This document shows, piece by piece, positions 27,616 to 36,092 of a DNA stretch of 64,000 nt (the first letter of the stretch is position 1; each line of letters starts with the position of its first letter). Under the pieces are notes generated by a model. That model ran no database searches. It worked only from the letters and a program-made list of their open reading frames with translations, and was not told the DNA's origin. The translations under genes and the position numbers were made by a program. Origin of the DNA: Bacteroidaceae bacterium (lineage in GTDB: Bacteria > Bacteroidota > Bacteroidia > Bacteroidales > Bacteroidaceae). The DNA lies in NCBI GenBank assembly GCA_017646665.1, contig JAGCMB010000009.1:1-64000 (forward strand), read 5' to 3'.

Positions 27616-27631
27616 TTTTTGGAAAACTTTT
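27616..27631. repeat. 16-bp direct repeat, copy 2, upstream of nrdJ
   Basis: Exact copy of 27552-27567, 64 bp further on, ending about 30 bp before the nrdJ -33 box. A partial third match (TTTGGAATTT) begins at 27661 and includes that -33 box. Confidence 0.6.
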
Positions 27632-27660
27632 CCCAAACCACCCAGTTGCAAAGAGAAATA

Positions 27661-27692
27661 TTTGGAATTTATAAAAATGATTTTTAAATTTG
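27661..27692 (+). promoter_or_regulatory. Promoter of nrdJ
   Basis: TTTG (27661-27664), 20-bp spacer, TAAATTTG (27685-27692), a full Bacteroidota consensus. The expected start point falls in the palindrome listed next. Confidence 0.7.
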
Positions 27693-27713
27693 TGTTCTCC
27701 ATTTTTGAGAACA
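27693..27713. promoter_or_regulatory. Palindrome at the nrdJ start point, possible operator
   Basis: TGTTCTC, 7 bp, GAGAACA: a perfect 7-bp inverted repeat beginning right after the -7 box, where a repressor would block transcription. It could instead form a hairpin at the 5' end of the mRNA. Confidence 0.45.
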
Positions 27714-27747
27714 TCCATCACGTTTATAACTAAAAAAAATATCAACA

Positions 27748-30279
27748 GTGAAACAACAACAATACTCCCAAGACGATGCTTTAAAAGCCTCGCTTGACTA
27801 TTTCAACGGCGATGAGTTGGCAGCCCGAGTTTGGGTCAATAAATACGCCCTAAAGGACTCCTTCGGCAACATATATGAGAAATCGCCCGAAGATATGCAC
27901 TGGCGAATAGCCAATGAGATTGCAAGAATTGAGTCAAAGTACAAGAACCCGATGTCGGCACAGGAGGTATTCAACCTGCTCGACAGATTCAAATATGTAG
28001 TACCGTCCGGAAGCCCAATGTCAGGCATCGGCAATAATTTTCAGATAGCATCACTCTCAAACTGCTTTGTTATCGGCTTGGAAGGCAAAGCTGATTCATA
28101 CGGTGCAATCATACGCATTGATGAGGAGCAGGTGCAGCTGATGAAACGTCGCGGTGGCGTTGGACACGACCTATCACACATACGTCCAAAAGGCTCACCC
28201 GTAAAGAATTCAGCACTTACATCAACCGGCCTTGTTCCGTTTATGGAACGCTACTCCAACTCAACACGCGAAGTGGCACAGGACGGCCGACGTGGAGCAT
28301 TGATGCTCAGCGTGTCAATCAAGCACCCCGACGCTGAAGCCTTCATCGACGCAAAAATGACCGAAGGAAAAGTTACAGGCGCAAATGTTTCCGTAAAAAT
28401 AGACGACGACTTTATGAAAGCCGTGACAACGGCAACGCCATACAAACAGCAATACCCCATCAATGCCGAGAGCCCCACATACTCAAAGGATATTGATGCC
28501 GCAAAGCTATGGGAAAAGATTATACACAACGCTTGGAAATCGGCAGAACCGGGAGTGCTGTTCTGGGATACAATCAAACGGGAATCAATCCCAGACTGTT
28601 ATGCCGACCTCGGCTTTGAGACCGTATCGACCAATCCCTGTGGCGAGATACCTCTATGCCCATACGATTCGTGCCGCCTCATAGCCATAAACCTCTTCTC
28701 ATACGTAGTAAACCCATTCACCCCCGAGGCTTATTTCGATTATGAGCTATTCAAGGAGCACGCTGCAAAGACACAGCGTATTATGGATGACATAATCGAC
28801 CTTGAACTTGAGAAAATAGACGCAATCAAGGAGAAGATTGAAAGCGACCAGGAGAGTGAAGAGATAAAGGGAGCCGAAAGGAAACTATGGGAGAAGATTT
28901 ACCGCAAGAGCAGTATGGGACGCCGAACAGGTGTTGGCATCACAGCCGAAGGAGATATGCTCGCAGCCATGGGACTTCGCTATGGAACAGAAGAGGCAAC
29001 AGCTTTTGCCGAAGAGATACACAAGACATTGGCAATTGCAGTGTACTCATCGTCGGTAAACCTTGCTAAAGAACGTGGGGCATTTGAAGTCTTCGACATC
29101 AACCGCGAGGCACAGAACCCATTCATCAACCGTCTGAAAGAGGCCTGCCCAAGCCTATACGACGATATGAAGAAGTATGGCCGCCGCAACATTGCCTGCC
29201 TTACAATCGCCCCTACCGGCACCGTGAGCATTATGACACAGACGACATCGGGAATAGAGCCGGTATTCATGCCTGTATACAAACGTCGCAGAAAGGTCAA
29301 CCCCAACGACACCGACGTGCACGTTGATTTCACCGATGAGAACGGAGATTCATTCGAGGAATATATCGTTTATCACCACAAATTTGTCGAGTGGATGAAG
29401 AAGAGCGGCATAGACACCACAAAACGTTACTCACAAGTGGAGATAGACAGCATTGTCGCACGTTCGCCATACAACAAAGCCACATCAAACGACATCGACT
29501 GGGTAGCAAAGGTCGAGATGCAGGGACGCATACAAAAATGGGTGGACCACTCTATCAGCGTAACCATCAACCTACCCAACAATGTCGACGAGAAACTTGT
29601 AAACGAGCTCTACGTAACAGCTTGGAAATGCGGTTGCAAGGGATGTACAGTGTACCGCGACGGTTCACGTGCAGGAGTATTGGTTTCTACCGACAACAAG
29701 AAGGAGAAGAAAGAGAACGAGGAGATGAAACCCTTCATAACAGAGGTTCGTCCAACAATTCTCGAAGCCGACGTCGTCCGTTTCCAGAACAACAAAGAGA
29801 AATGGGTTGCATTCATTGGCTTGTTGAACGGAGAACCATACGAAATTTTCACCGGACAGCAAGACGACGAAGACGGCATTCCATTGCCTAAAAACGTGAC
29901 ACACGGAATAATCATAAAACACACCAACGAGGATGGTACAAAACGCTACGATTTCCAGTTTGAGAACAAAATAGGCTACAAAACCACAATCGAAGGATTG
30001 TCAGAGCGTTTCAACCCCGAGTTCTGGAATTATGCAAAACTAATCTCAGGTGTGCTGCGTTACAAGATGCCGATAGAACAAGTCATAAAGCTCATTTCAT
30101 CACTTGAGTTGGCATCGGACAACATCAACACTTGGAAAAACGGTGTGGAGCGCGCGTTGAAGCGATACATCAAAGACGGAACATCAACGGCGGAAAAGTG
30201 CCCCAACTGCAAGCAACAGCTCATATTCGAAGAGGGCTGCCTACACTGCCCCGGATGCGGATACTCAAAGTGCGGATAA
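27748..30279 (+). CDS. nrdJ: Adenosylcobalamin-dependent ribonucleotide reductase (class II)
   Basis: Makes deoxyribonucleotides in a B12-dependent, oxygen-independent reaction. The start is GTG at 27748; the protein has 843 residues. The ten-stranded barrel carries SLSNCFVIGLEG and STNPCGEIPLCPYDSCRL (active-site cysteines), and further on NIACLTIAPTGTVSIM and TSGIEPVFMPVY. The C-terminal extension holds a TSCPD-like region (VAFIGLLNGEPYEIFTGQQ) and a zinc ribbon (CPNCKQQL, CLHCPGCGYSKCG) that probably serves as the reducing tail. No B12 riboswitch is recognisable upstream; instead the promoter has repeats and a palindrome. It stands alone with its own terminator-like hairpin. Confidence 0.94.
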   Translation: MKQQQYSQDDALKASLDYFNGDELAARVWVNKYALKDSFGNIYEKSPEDMHWRIANEIARIESKYKNPMSAQEVFNLLDRFKYVVPSGSPMSGIGNNFQIASLSNCFVIGLEGKADSYGAIIRIDEEQVQLMKRRGGVGHDLSHIRPKGSPVKNSALTSTGLVPFMERYSNSTREVAQDGRRGALMLSVSIKHPDAEAFIDAKMTEGKVTGANVSVKIDDDFMKAVTTATPYKQQYPINAESPTYSKDIDAAKLWEKIIHNAWKSAEPGVLFWDTIKRESIPDCYADLGFETVSTNPCGEIPLCPYDSCRLIAINLFSYVVNPFTPEAYFDYELFKEHAAKTQRIMDDIIDLELEKIDAIKEKIESDQESEEIKGAERKLWEKIYRKSSMGRRTGVGITAEGDMLAAMGLRYGTEEATAFAEEIHKTLAIAVYSSSVNLAKERGAFEVFDINREAQNPFINRLKEACPSLYDDMKKYGRRNIACLTIAPTGTVSIMTQTTSGIEPVFMPVYKRRRKVNPNDTDVHVDFTDENGDSFEEYIVYHHKFVEWMKKSGIDTTKRYSQVEIDSIVARSPYNKATSNDIDWVAKVEMQGRIQKWVDHSISVTINLPNNVDEKLVNELYVTAWKCGCKGCTVYRDGSRAGVLVSTDNKKEKKENEEMKPFITEVRPTILEADVVRFQNNKEKWVAFIGLLNGEPYEIFTGQQDDEDGIPLPKNVTHGIIIKHTNEDGTKRYDFQFENKIGYKTTIEGLSERFNPEFWNYAKLISGVLRYKMPIEQVIKLISSLELASDNINTWKNGVERALKRYIKDGTSTAEKCPNCKQQLIFEEGCLHCPGCGYSKCG

Positions 30280-30294
30280 TACCTAAAAACCAAA

Positions 30295-30327
30295 AACAAC
30301 CGGAAACCCAAACGGTTTCCGGTTGTT
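30295..30327 (+). terminator. Hairpin between nrdJ and folB
   Basis: A perfect 14-bp stem (AACAACCGGAAACC and GGTTTCCGGTTGTT) with a 5-nt loop, 15 bp past the nrdJ stop. The T run is broken (GTTATATC), so termination may be incomplete and folB might be read through. Confidence 0.65.
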
Positions 30328-30339
30328 ATATCAATACTT

Positions 30340-30708
30340 ATGCAGATAGAAAGATACACCATAGAACTACGTGACGTACACCTCTTTGCACATCACGGCG
30401 TAATGCCACAGGAACGGGAAATTGGAGCCTGGTTCACAATTGACATTGCGCTTGAGATAAACGACAGCAGCTGCTCGGAGAGTGACCTTATAGAAGGTAC
30501 ACTAAGCTACGCCGACGTATACGACATACTTTGCAGGGAGATGAAACAACCATCGGCCTTGCTTGAGAATGTATGCAACAGGATTTCAAAAAGATTATAT
30601 GAGAATTTCGAACAGATAACAGCCATAAAAATCACGCTGTGCAAGGACACCCCTCCAATGGGTGGCGACAGATTAAAAGCAGCTGTTACCCTATCGAGCA
30701 GAAGATAA
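30340..30708 (+). CDS. folB: Dihydroneopterin aldolase
   Basis: Cleaves dihydroneopterin to hydroxymethyl-dihydropterin in folate synthesis. It is 122 residues, the usual size. RDVHLFAHHGVMPQEREIGA at the front, LSYADVYDIL in the middle and a C-terminal region with CKDTPPMGGDRLKAAV fit the family. No other fol gene except folD is in the window. Its stop is directly adjacent (0 bp) to the stop of the convergent rnc gene. Confidence 0.93.
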   Translation: MQIERYTIELRDVHLFAHHGVMPQEREIGAWFTIDIALEINDSSCSESDLIEGTLSYADVYDILCREMKQPSALLENVCNRISKRLYENFEQITAIKITLCKDTPPMGGDRLKAAVTLSSRR

Positions 30709-31473
30709 TCATTTACCAATTTTTGCCAAAGCCTGACGAGCCGCTTTCTGTTGGCTCTCACGCTTTGAGAAGCCATCACCTATACCACATACCTCGCCAT
30801 TGACAAGCACCTCGCTCACAAAGTAAACGCCCTCCTTGCGCAGTTCCTCAGTGACTATGCGGAACTCGACATCAATGTGCTTTTTTTGTCCCCATTCAAT
30901 GAGGCGACTCTTATAGTTCTTGTCGGACTTCACAACAGATTCAATATCTACAAGACGAGAGAAAACCCTGTCAAGCAGAAAACGACGGCACTGTTTGTAG
31001 CCTTTGTCTATATATATGGCACCGACAAGAGCCTCAAGAGCATTGCCATATATGTAATTATTATGCTGATGTGCGACGCCACACGCATTGACATATTTAT
31101 CGAGCCCAATCTGCAGAGCAAGTTCATTCAATCTCTCACGGCAAACGAGATTGCTGCGCGACTTTGTAAGAAAACCCTCGCGCTCACGGCTGAAATTGGA
31201 ATATAGGTAATCGGCAGTTATTGAACTGAGAACAGCATCACCAAGAAACTCCAGACGTTCGTTGCAGGATAGTTTTTTCACGCCCGAAGTAGAGCTGTGC
31301 GTCATTGCCATCTCATACAACTTAATATCCTTGGGCACATATCCAAGGATGGAGTATAACAACAAATAAGACTCCCTGTCCTTGCGGGACAGGAGTCTTA
31401 TTTTATCAATAACCTTCCTGAATAGTCTATTAGCCTTCAATTTTCTTAAAAGCAACGCTTGCATTGTGGCCAC
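30709..31473 (-). CDS. rnc: Ribonuclease III
   Basis: Double-strand RNA endonuclease for rRNA and mRNA processing. From the ATG at 31473 it has 254 residues. The RNase III signature ERLEFLGDAVLSSITADYL and NALEALVGAIYIDKGY give the catalytic acidic residues. The C-terminal double-strand RNA-binding domain runs from KSRLIEWGQKK to ESQQKAARQALAKIGK. Every good start lies within the end of fabF: the 31473 start overlaps it by 44 bp, and ATG at 31464 or TTG about 31440 are alternatives. The order acpP-fabF-rnc is common in bacteria, and coupling with fabF is likely. Confidence 0.92.
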   Translation of the reverse strand: MATMQALLLRKLKANRLFRKVIDKIRLLSRKDRESYLLLYSILGYVPKDIKLYEMAMTHSSTSGVKKLSCNERLEFLGDAVLSSITADYLYSNFSREREGFLTKSRSNLVCRERLNELALQIGLDKYVNACGVAHQHNNYIYGNALEALVGAIYIDKGYKQCRRFLLDRVFSRLVDIESVVKSDKNYKSRLIEWGQKKHIDVEFRIVTEELRKEGVYFVSEVLVNGEVCGIGDGFSKRESQQKAARQALAKIGK

Positions 31474-32692
31474 CGAAACCGAATGTGTTCGACAAAGCGA
31501 CGTTCACTTCGCGTTTCTGTGCCTTGTTAAAGGTAAAGTTCATACCGTAATCTATTTCAGGGTCTTCATCACCTTCTGCGTGATTGATTGTCGGAGGGAT
31601 GACACCATGCTTAATCGCAAGTATAGCAAACACAGCCTCCAATGCACCGGCAGCACCGAGCAAGTGACCTGTCATAGACTTTGTTGAACTGAGATTCAAT
31701 TTGTAAGCGTGCTGGCCAAAAAGGTTCTTAATAGCCTTTGCCTCTGCGATATCGCCGGCATAGGTAGATGTTCCGTGCACATTGATATAGTCGACATCCT
31801 CGGGCGACAGACCGGCCTCGTCAAGCGCAGCCTTCATTACACGGTATGCACCCTCACCCTCGGGATGAGGAGCTGTTATGTGATAAGCATCAGCAGTCAA
31901 GCCAGTGCCAACAATTTCGGCATATATCTTTGCGCCACGAGCCACAGCGTGCTCATACTCCTCGAGAATCAACGAAGCGGCACCCTCGGCAATAACAAAT
32001 CCGTCGCGGCTCTTGCTGAATGGACGCGATGCTGACTTGGGATCATCATTGCGCACCGACAATGCGTGCATAGCATTGAACGCACCCACACCAACATTAC
32101 AGATTGCAGCCTCTGCACCACCCGACACAATCACATCGGCTCTGCCGATACGTATCTGGTCATAAGCATCAATAAGAGCATTTGATGATGAGGCACACGC
32201 CGACGTTGTCACATAGTTAGGACCTTTCAAGCCATAACGTATTGAGATAATGCCGGTTGTCATATCCGATATTATCTTTGTTATCAGGAATGGTGAGAAA
32301 CGAGGTCCGTTCTCCTGATTGAGCGCAAAAGCACGCAGCTCATCCTCAAGAGCATACAGGCCTCCAATACCTTCGCCAAAAATTACACCTACCCTGTTAC
32401 AGTCAACTTTTTCAAAATCGAGTCCACTGTCCTTTATAGCCTCCACAGCAGCTGCAACACCATAATGGGTGTCTACATCAACCTTGCGGACTTCGCGACG
32501 ATCCATCGCCAGCGCAGGGTCAAAGTCCTTTACCTCACAGGCAAACTGTGTCTTAAACAGGTAGGCATCAAAATGAGTAATAGGTCCTGCGCCACTCACT
32601 CCATTTATGGCATTCTCCCACGTTGTGGGAACATCATTGCCAATTGGCGAAACGGCACCAAGACCTGTTACAACAACTCTTCTAAGCTTCAT
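31430..32692 (-). CDS. fabF: 3-oxoacyl-[acyl-carrier-protein] synthase II
   Basis: Condensing enzyme of fatty-acid elongation (KAS II). It is 420 residues. The nucleophile Cys is in TTSACASSSNALIDAY, and the two active-site histidines are in NVHGTSTYAGD and KSMTGHLLGAAGALEAV. The start MKLRRVVVTGLGAVSPIG is typical. It is 34 bp downstream of acpP and overlaps the rnc start, so the three genes form one operon. Confidence 0.97.
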   Translation of the reverse strand: MKLRRVVVTGLGAVSPIGNDVPTTWENAINGVSGAGPITHFDAYLFKTQFACEVKDFDPALAMDRREVRKVDVDTHYGVAAAVEAIKDSGLDFEKVDCNRVGVIFGEGIGGLYALEDELRAFALNQENGPRFSPFLITKIISDMTTGIISIRYGLKGPNYVTTSACASSSNALIDAYDQIRIGRADVIVSGGAEAAICNVGVGAFNAMHALSVRNDDPKSASRPFSKSRDGFVIAEGAASLILEEYEHAVARGAKIYAEIVGTGLTADAYHITAPHPEGEGAYRVMKAALDEAGLSPEDVDYINVHGTSTYAGDIAEAKAIKNLFGQHAYKLNLSSTKSMTGHLLGAAGALEAVFAILAIKHGVIPPTINHAEGDEDPEIDYGMNFTFNKAQKREVNVALSNTFGFGGHNASVAFKKIEG

Positions 32693-32726
32693 ATAGAATT
32701 GTTAGAGTGTAGTAGGAAGAGGGGGA

Positions 32727-32969
32727 TTACTTCTCGGCAACCTTCTCCTCTACATACTTAACAGCATCACCTACTGTCGCAATTTTCTCTGCCTGATCCT
32801 CTGAGATTGAGATACCGAACTCATCCTCGATCTCCATAATAAGCTCTACTCTATCCAAAGAGTCTGCGCTCAAGTCGTTTGTAAAGTTAGCATCTGATGT
32901 AACCTCTGACTCTGAAACACCGAACTTCTCAATGATAATCGCTTTTACTCTTGATTCAATTTCTGACAT
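32727..32969 (-). CDS. acpP: Acyl carrier protein
   Basis: Carries growing acyl chains on a phosphopantetheine attached to serine. The start ATG at 32969 ([20 protein letters not shown]) gives 80 residues, the family size. The frame stays open upstream, but that part is hydrophobic and unlike ACP. The attachment serine lies in [20 protein letters not shown]. Acidic throughout, as expected. First gene of acpP-fabF-rnc, with a consensus promoter 39 bp upstream. Confidence 0.97.
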   Translation of the reverse strand: MSEIESRVKAIIIEKFGVSESEVTSDANFTNDLSADSLDRVELIMEIEDEFGISISEDQAEKIATVGDAVKYVEEKVAEK

Positions 32970-33007
32970 AATTGTAAGTTTTAAAGATTTGTAAATTATC
33001 TTTGCCA

Positions 33008-33038
33008 CAAAAGTAAGATAAAATTTAAGAACTACAAA
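33008..33038 (-). promoter_or_regulatory. Promoter of acpP-fabF-rnc
   Basis: Minus strand: TTTG (33035-33038), exactly 19 bp, TACTTTTG (33008-33015). Full Bacteroidota consensus. Confidence 0.75.
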
Positions 33039-33060
33039 GAAAACTAGAAAAAAAACACAA

Positions 33061-33092
33061 ATAAATTGCACAAACATCATCAAAGTGTGCAA
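33061..33092 (-). terminator. Possible terminator after pdxB
   Basis: Minus strand: TTGCACA and TGTGCAA (7 bp) around a 13-nt loop, followed by TTTAT and, further on, a T run. It is weak but placed just past the pdxB stop and before the acpP promoter. Confidence 0.4.
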
Positions 33093-33113
33093 ATTGTGAA
33101 CAAAATCAACGTT

Positions 33114-34172
33114 TTATAGCTCAACTTCACATTTTGTAACAATTCCGTAAGCCCCCGGCTCGCGACGTAATTTATAGTTATTACGCAGACTCTCGAAAGT
33201 TTCAGGAGCACTCTTCAACATTCCGCTATCACCGAGTGGCGAATAAATGGCAAGGAGCACATCCTGTTCACCGCCGGCATCAACTGCTATTGGCTCAGGT
33301 TTCTCAAGTTGCAGCAGAGGCATTTCTGCCCCATACCCCACATAACGCGCAAATTCATTCAACACAATAGCGGTTGCATTCATTTTTCCTTCGGCCGAAT
33401 AGCCTGCGATGTGAGGGGTAGCAATATACACCTTATTTAATAAATCAATATTTATTTCCGGTTCATTTTCCCAGACATCAATGGCCGCACACCCTACAGA
33501 ACCGTTGTCAAGAGCAGCTAACAGCGCGTCATTATCCACCACCGGACCACGCGATGCATTGATGAGCAGACAGCAATGCTTCAGTGCAGCAAAAAAGGCC
33601 TCATCGGCAAGATGATAGCTTTTATACGGTCCCTCCACGTTCAGTGTAGGATGAAATGTAATTATATCACTCTGCTCGGCTATCTCATTGAGTGTTACAA
33701 GCCCTGTAACGCCGGCATCACCTTTTGGAGGGTCATTGGCAAGCACCTTCATACCCACGCTTCGCGCCCAAGCCGCCACGCGCGAACCAATCTCGCCCAC
33801 ACCAACAATTCCAAGTGTAAGCCCGGCAATGGCGCGTGCATTGTCGCGTGCCCAGGAATATATCACCGACTGTACATACTGCAGCACAGCCCCTGCATTA
33901 CATCCGGCAGCGTTAGTCCAGACGATGCCATTCTCTTTGCAATATCCGGTATCGATATGGTCATACCCGATTGTCGCAGTGCCAATGAAACGCACCGCCG
34001 TACCCGTGAGCAACGCCGCGTCGCACCTTGTCCGCGTACGCACAAAGAGAGCCTGTGCATCAAGCAAATCGCCATTCCCTATTGCCGAGCCAGGCAATGC
34101 AACAACATCAACACCCATCGCACCCAGAGCCTCACGCAGATAGGGGATTTTCTCATCAATAACAGCTTTCAT
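33114..34172 (-). CDS. pdxB: Erythronate-4-phosphate dehydrogenase
   Basis: Second step of the DXP-independent pyridoxal phosphate pathway; a D-2-hydroxyacid dehydrogenase. It is 352 residues. The start MKAVIDEKIPYLREALGAMG, IGTATIGYDHIDTGYC, the NAD loop LGIVGVGEIGSRVAAW, and the catalytic His region IATPHIAGYSAEGKMNAT are present. The C-terminal ~70 residues match the extra PdxB dimerisation part rather than a generic dehydrogenase. A -7 box lies 24 bp upstream. Confidence 0.93.
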   Translation of the reverse strand: MKAVIDEKIPYLREALGAMGVDVVALPGSAIGNGDLLDAQALFVRTRTRCDAALLTGTAVRFIGTATIGYDHIDTGYCKENGIVWTNAAGCNAGAVLQYVQSVIYSWARDNARAIAGLTLGIVGVGEIGSRVAAWARSVGMKVLANDPPKGDAGVTGLVTLNEIAEQSDIITFHPTLNVEGPYKSYHLADEAFFAALKHCCLLINASRGPVVDNDALLAALDNGSVGCAAIDVWENEPEINIDLLNKVYIATPHIAGYSAEGKMNATAIVLNEFARYVGYGAEMPLLQLEKPEPIAVDAGGEQDVLLAIYSPLGDSGMLKSAPETFESLRNNYKLRREPGAYGIVTKCEVEL

Positions 34173-34196
34173 ATATCAGTTTCAAATTTTGGAGTA

Positions 34197-34204
34197 CAAA
34201 AATA
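34197..34204 (-). promoter_or_regulatory. Promoter -7 box upstream of pdxB
   Basis: TATTTTTG on the minus strand fits TAnnTTTG; no clear -33 box. Confidence 0.4.
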
Positions 34205-34319
34205 GCATAAACACACGAAAAAAACACATCCGACATTGATGCCACACGGCAAGTGCGACACTTTTTCACATGCTTAGGCATACAAATATAACAAGTCGCA
34301 ACGACTTTCGCGACAAAAT

Positions 34320-34350
34320 TTTGCAGATATAATTAAATTCGTTAGTTTTG
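34320..34350 (+). promoter_or_regulatory. Promoter of the DUF4254-GT9-methyltransferase genes
   Basis: TTTG (34320-34323), exactly 19 bp, TAGTTTTG (34343-34350). Full consensus, 71 bp before the ATG at 34422. Confidence 0.75.
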
Positions 34351-34421
34351 TACATTAATAATGGAAAAATTACATCATCCTTAGTACAATACGGACGGAT
34401 ATCAACTAAATCAGACACACT

Positions 34422-35033
34422 ATGAAGAAATTCACCGAGATGAGCTGGCCTATTTTCAACGAGGCCATCGCCGACTACCACAAGACAGACAACGTTGACA
34501 CTCCTATAAACAACCCCTATCCGGTAAAGAGCATCGAATATTATCTTTACCTGAAATGTTGGATAGACACTGTCCAGTGGCACTTCGAAGATATCATCCG
34601 CGACCCGGAGATTGACCCCGTTGCAGCCCTCACGCTCAAACGTCGCATTGACAAGTCAAACCAAGACCGCACCGATCTTGTAGAGCTCATTGACAGCTAT
34701 TTCCTTGACCAATACAAGGATGTAAAGCCGCTTGAGGGCGCAACAATCAACACCGAGAGCCCAGCCTGGGCGGTAGACCGTTACTCAATCCTCTCACTCA
34801 AGATATACCATATGCAAGAGGAGGTAAACCGCACCGATGTTGACGAAGAACACCGCGCAAAGTGCCAGGCAAAGCTCGACGTATTGAACGAGCAATACAA
34901 AGACATGACCACTTCAATAGGCCAGTTGCTCGACGACATTGCTGCCGGACGCAAATTTATGAAAGTGTACCGTCAGATGAAGATGTACAACGACCCAGCA
35001 CTCAACCCGGTTCTTTATGGCTCAAAAAAATAA
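34422..35033 (+). CDS. DUF4254 protein
   Basis: A 203-residue, largely helical cytoplasmic protein. Features such as NNPYPVKSIEYYLYLKCWID, QWHFEDIIRDPEI and LKRRIDKSNQDRTDLVE fit the DUF4254 family as I know it from Bacteroidota, where it sits beside a GT9 glycosyltransferase, as here. No catalytic motif is evident. The last 17 bp overlap the GT9 gene, so the two are translationally coupled. It may assist LPS-core or glycan synthesis. Function is unknown. Confidence 0.82.
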   Translation: MKKFTEMSWPIFNEAIADYHKTDNVDTPINNPYPVKSIEYYLYLKCWIDTVQWHFEDIIRDPEIDPVAALTLKRRIDKSNQDRTDLVELIDSYFLDQYKDVKPLEGATINTESPAWAVDRYSILSLKIYHMQEEVNRTDVDEEHRAKCQAKLDVLNEQYKDMTTSIGQLLDDIAAGRKFMKVYRQMKMYNDPALNPVLYGSKK

Positions 35034-36081
35034 GAACGCTGCAAAGACCGTACTAATAACACGATTTTCAGCAGTCGGCGATGTAGCAATGACAATCCCA
35101 TTGCTATACTCGTTGAGCGAAGCATACCCCGAGTACCGTTTCATCTTTGTGAGCCGCGACAGGTTCGGGCAATTCTTCATCAACAAGCCAAAAAACCTTG
35201 ATTTCATCGGTATTAATTTGGCAAATTACAAGGGGCTTCGTGGCCTCTACAAGCTCTACTGCGAGCTGTCGGCGTTTAAACCCGATGCTTTCGCCGACCT
35301 GCACGATGTCCTGAGGACAAAAATCCTCCGCACATACTTCAGGCTGTTCAGCAGGACAAGAGTCGTCTGCATCGACAAAGGACGTAAAGAGAAGAAAGAG
35401 CTGACAAAGGAGAGCAACACCAACAAGCAATGGCTCAAAAGCACTTTCGAACGATACCGCGAGGTTTTCACACAATTGGGTCTACCTTTTACACCCTGCT
35501 TCACGTCACTATTCAAGAATGAGAAGGGCAATATTGACGATTTCGCAGCTACCCTGCCACCCAAAGGAAACGACCGATGGGTCGGCATAGCCCCTTTCGC
35601 CCGTCACAACGGAAAGATATACCCATTGGAAAAGATGGAAGAGGTGGTATCATTGTTGTCAAAAGAGCAACAAATCAAGATTTTCTTTTTCGGCAACGGA
35701 CCCGAGGAGGAGCAGACCATCAATCAGTGGTGCAACAAATTCGCAAACACCATATCATTCATTGGAAAGAGCAACTTCAACGGCGAGTTACGCTTAATCA
35801 GCCACCTCGACGCAATGCTCTGCATGGACTCCGCCAATATGCACATGGCTTCACTTGTTGGCACTCCGGCTCTTTCCATATGGGGTGCGACATCGCCTCT
35901 CGCCGGTTTTCTTGGCTGGCAACAGCATAAAGAGGACTGCATCGAACTGGAGATGGAGTGCCGCCCGTGCTCAATATTCGGCAACAAGCCTTGCCGTTTC
36001 GGCGATTACAGATGTATGGACATTCCGCCACAGACAATAGCCGACAAAGTAATGGACAGAACCAAGAACCCACCGCTATAA
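35017..36081 (+). CDS. GT9-family glycosyltransferase (heptosyltransferase-like)
   Basis: A 354-residue GT-B enzyme of the LPS heptosyltransferase family. The N-terminus TVLITRFSAVGDVAMTIPLL is the classic start, and the C-terminal domain has GRHNGKIYPLEKM-like and CMDSANMHMASLVGTPALSIWGATSP with the donor-binding residues. It likely adds a sugar to the lipid A core. The acceptor and the donor (ADP-heptose or another) are not decidable. It overlaps DUF4254 by 17 bp and is followed after 11 bp by a methyltransferase. Confidence 0.9.
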   Translation: MAQKNKNAAKTVLITRFSAVGDVAMTIPLLYSLSEAYPEYRFIFVSRDRFGQFFINKPKNLDFIGINLANYKGLRGLYKLYCELSAFKPDAFADLHDVLRTKILRTYFRLFSRTRVVCIDKGRKEKKELTKESNTNKQWLKSTFERYREVFTQLGLPFTPCFTSLFKNEKGNIDDFAATLPPKGNDRWVGIAPFARHNGKIYPLEKMEEVVSLLSKEQQIKIFFFGNGPEEEQTINQWCNKFANTISFIGKSNFNGELRLISHLDAMLCMDSANMHMASLVGTPALSIWGATSPLAGFLGWQQHKEDCIELEMECRPCSIFGNKPCRFGDYRCMDIPPQTIADKVMDRTKNPPL

Positions 36082-36092
36082 TAGCTTAATCA

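Larger units (their letters stand above)
27481..27660. other. AT-rich gap between dnaA and nrdJ
   Basis: No gene is seen. The stretch contains two copies of the 16-mer TTTTTGGAAAACTTTT (listed separately). The promoter of nrdJ begins at its right edge. Confidence 0.6.

Noticed and set aside
27748..27760. B12 riboswitch upstream of nrdJ
   Set aside because: The leader from the promoter to the GTG is only about 50 nt and lacks a B12-box-like sequence.
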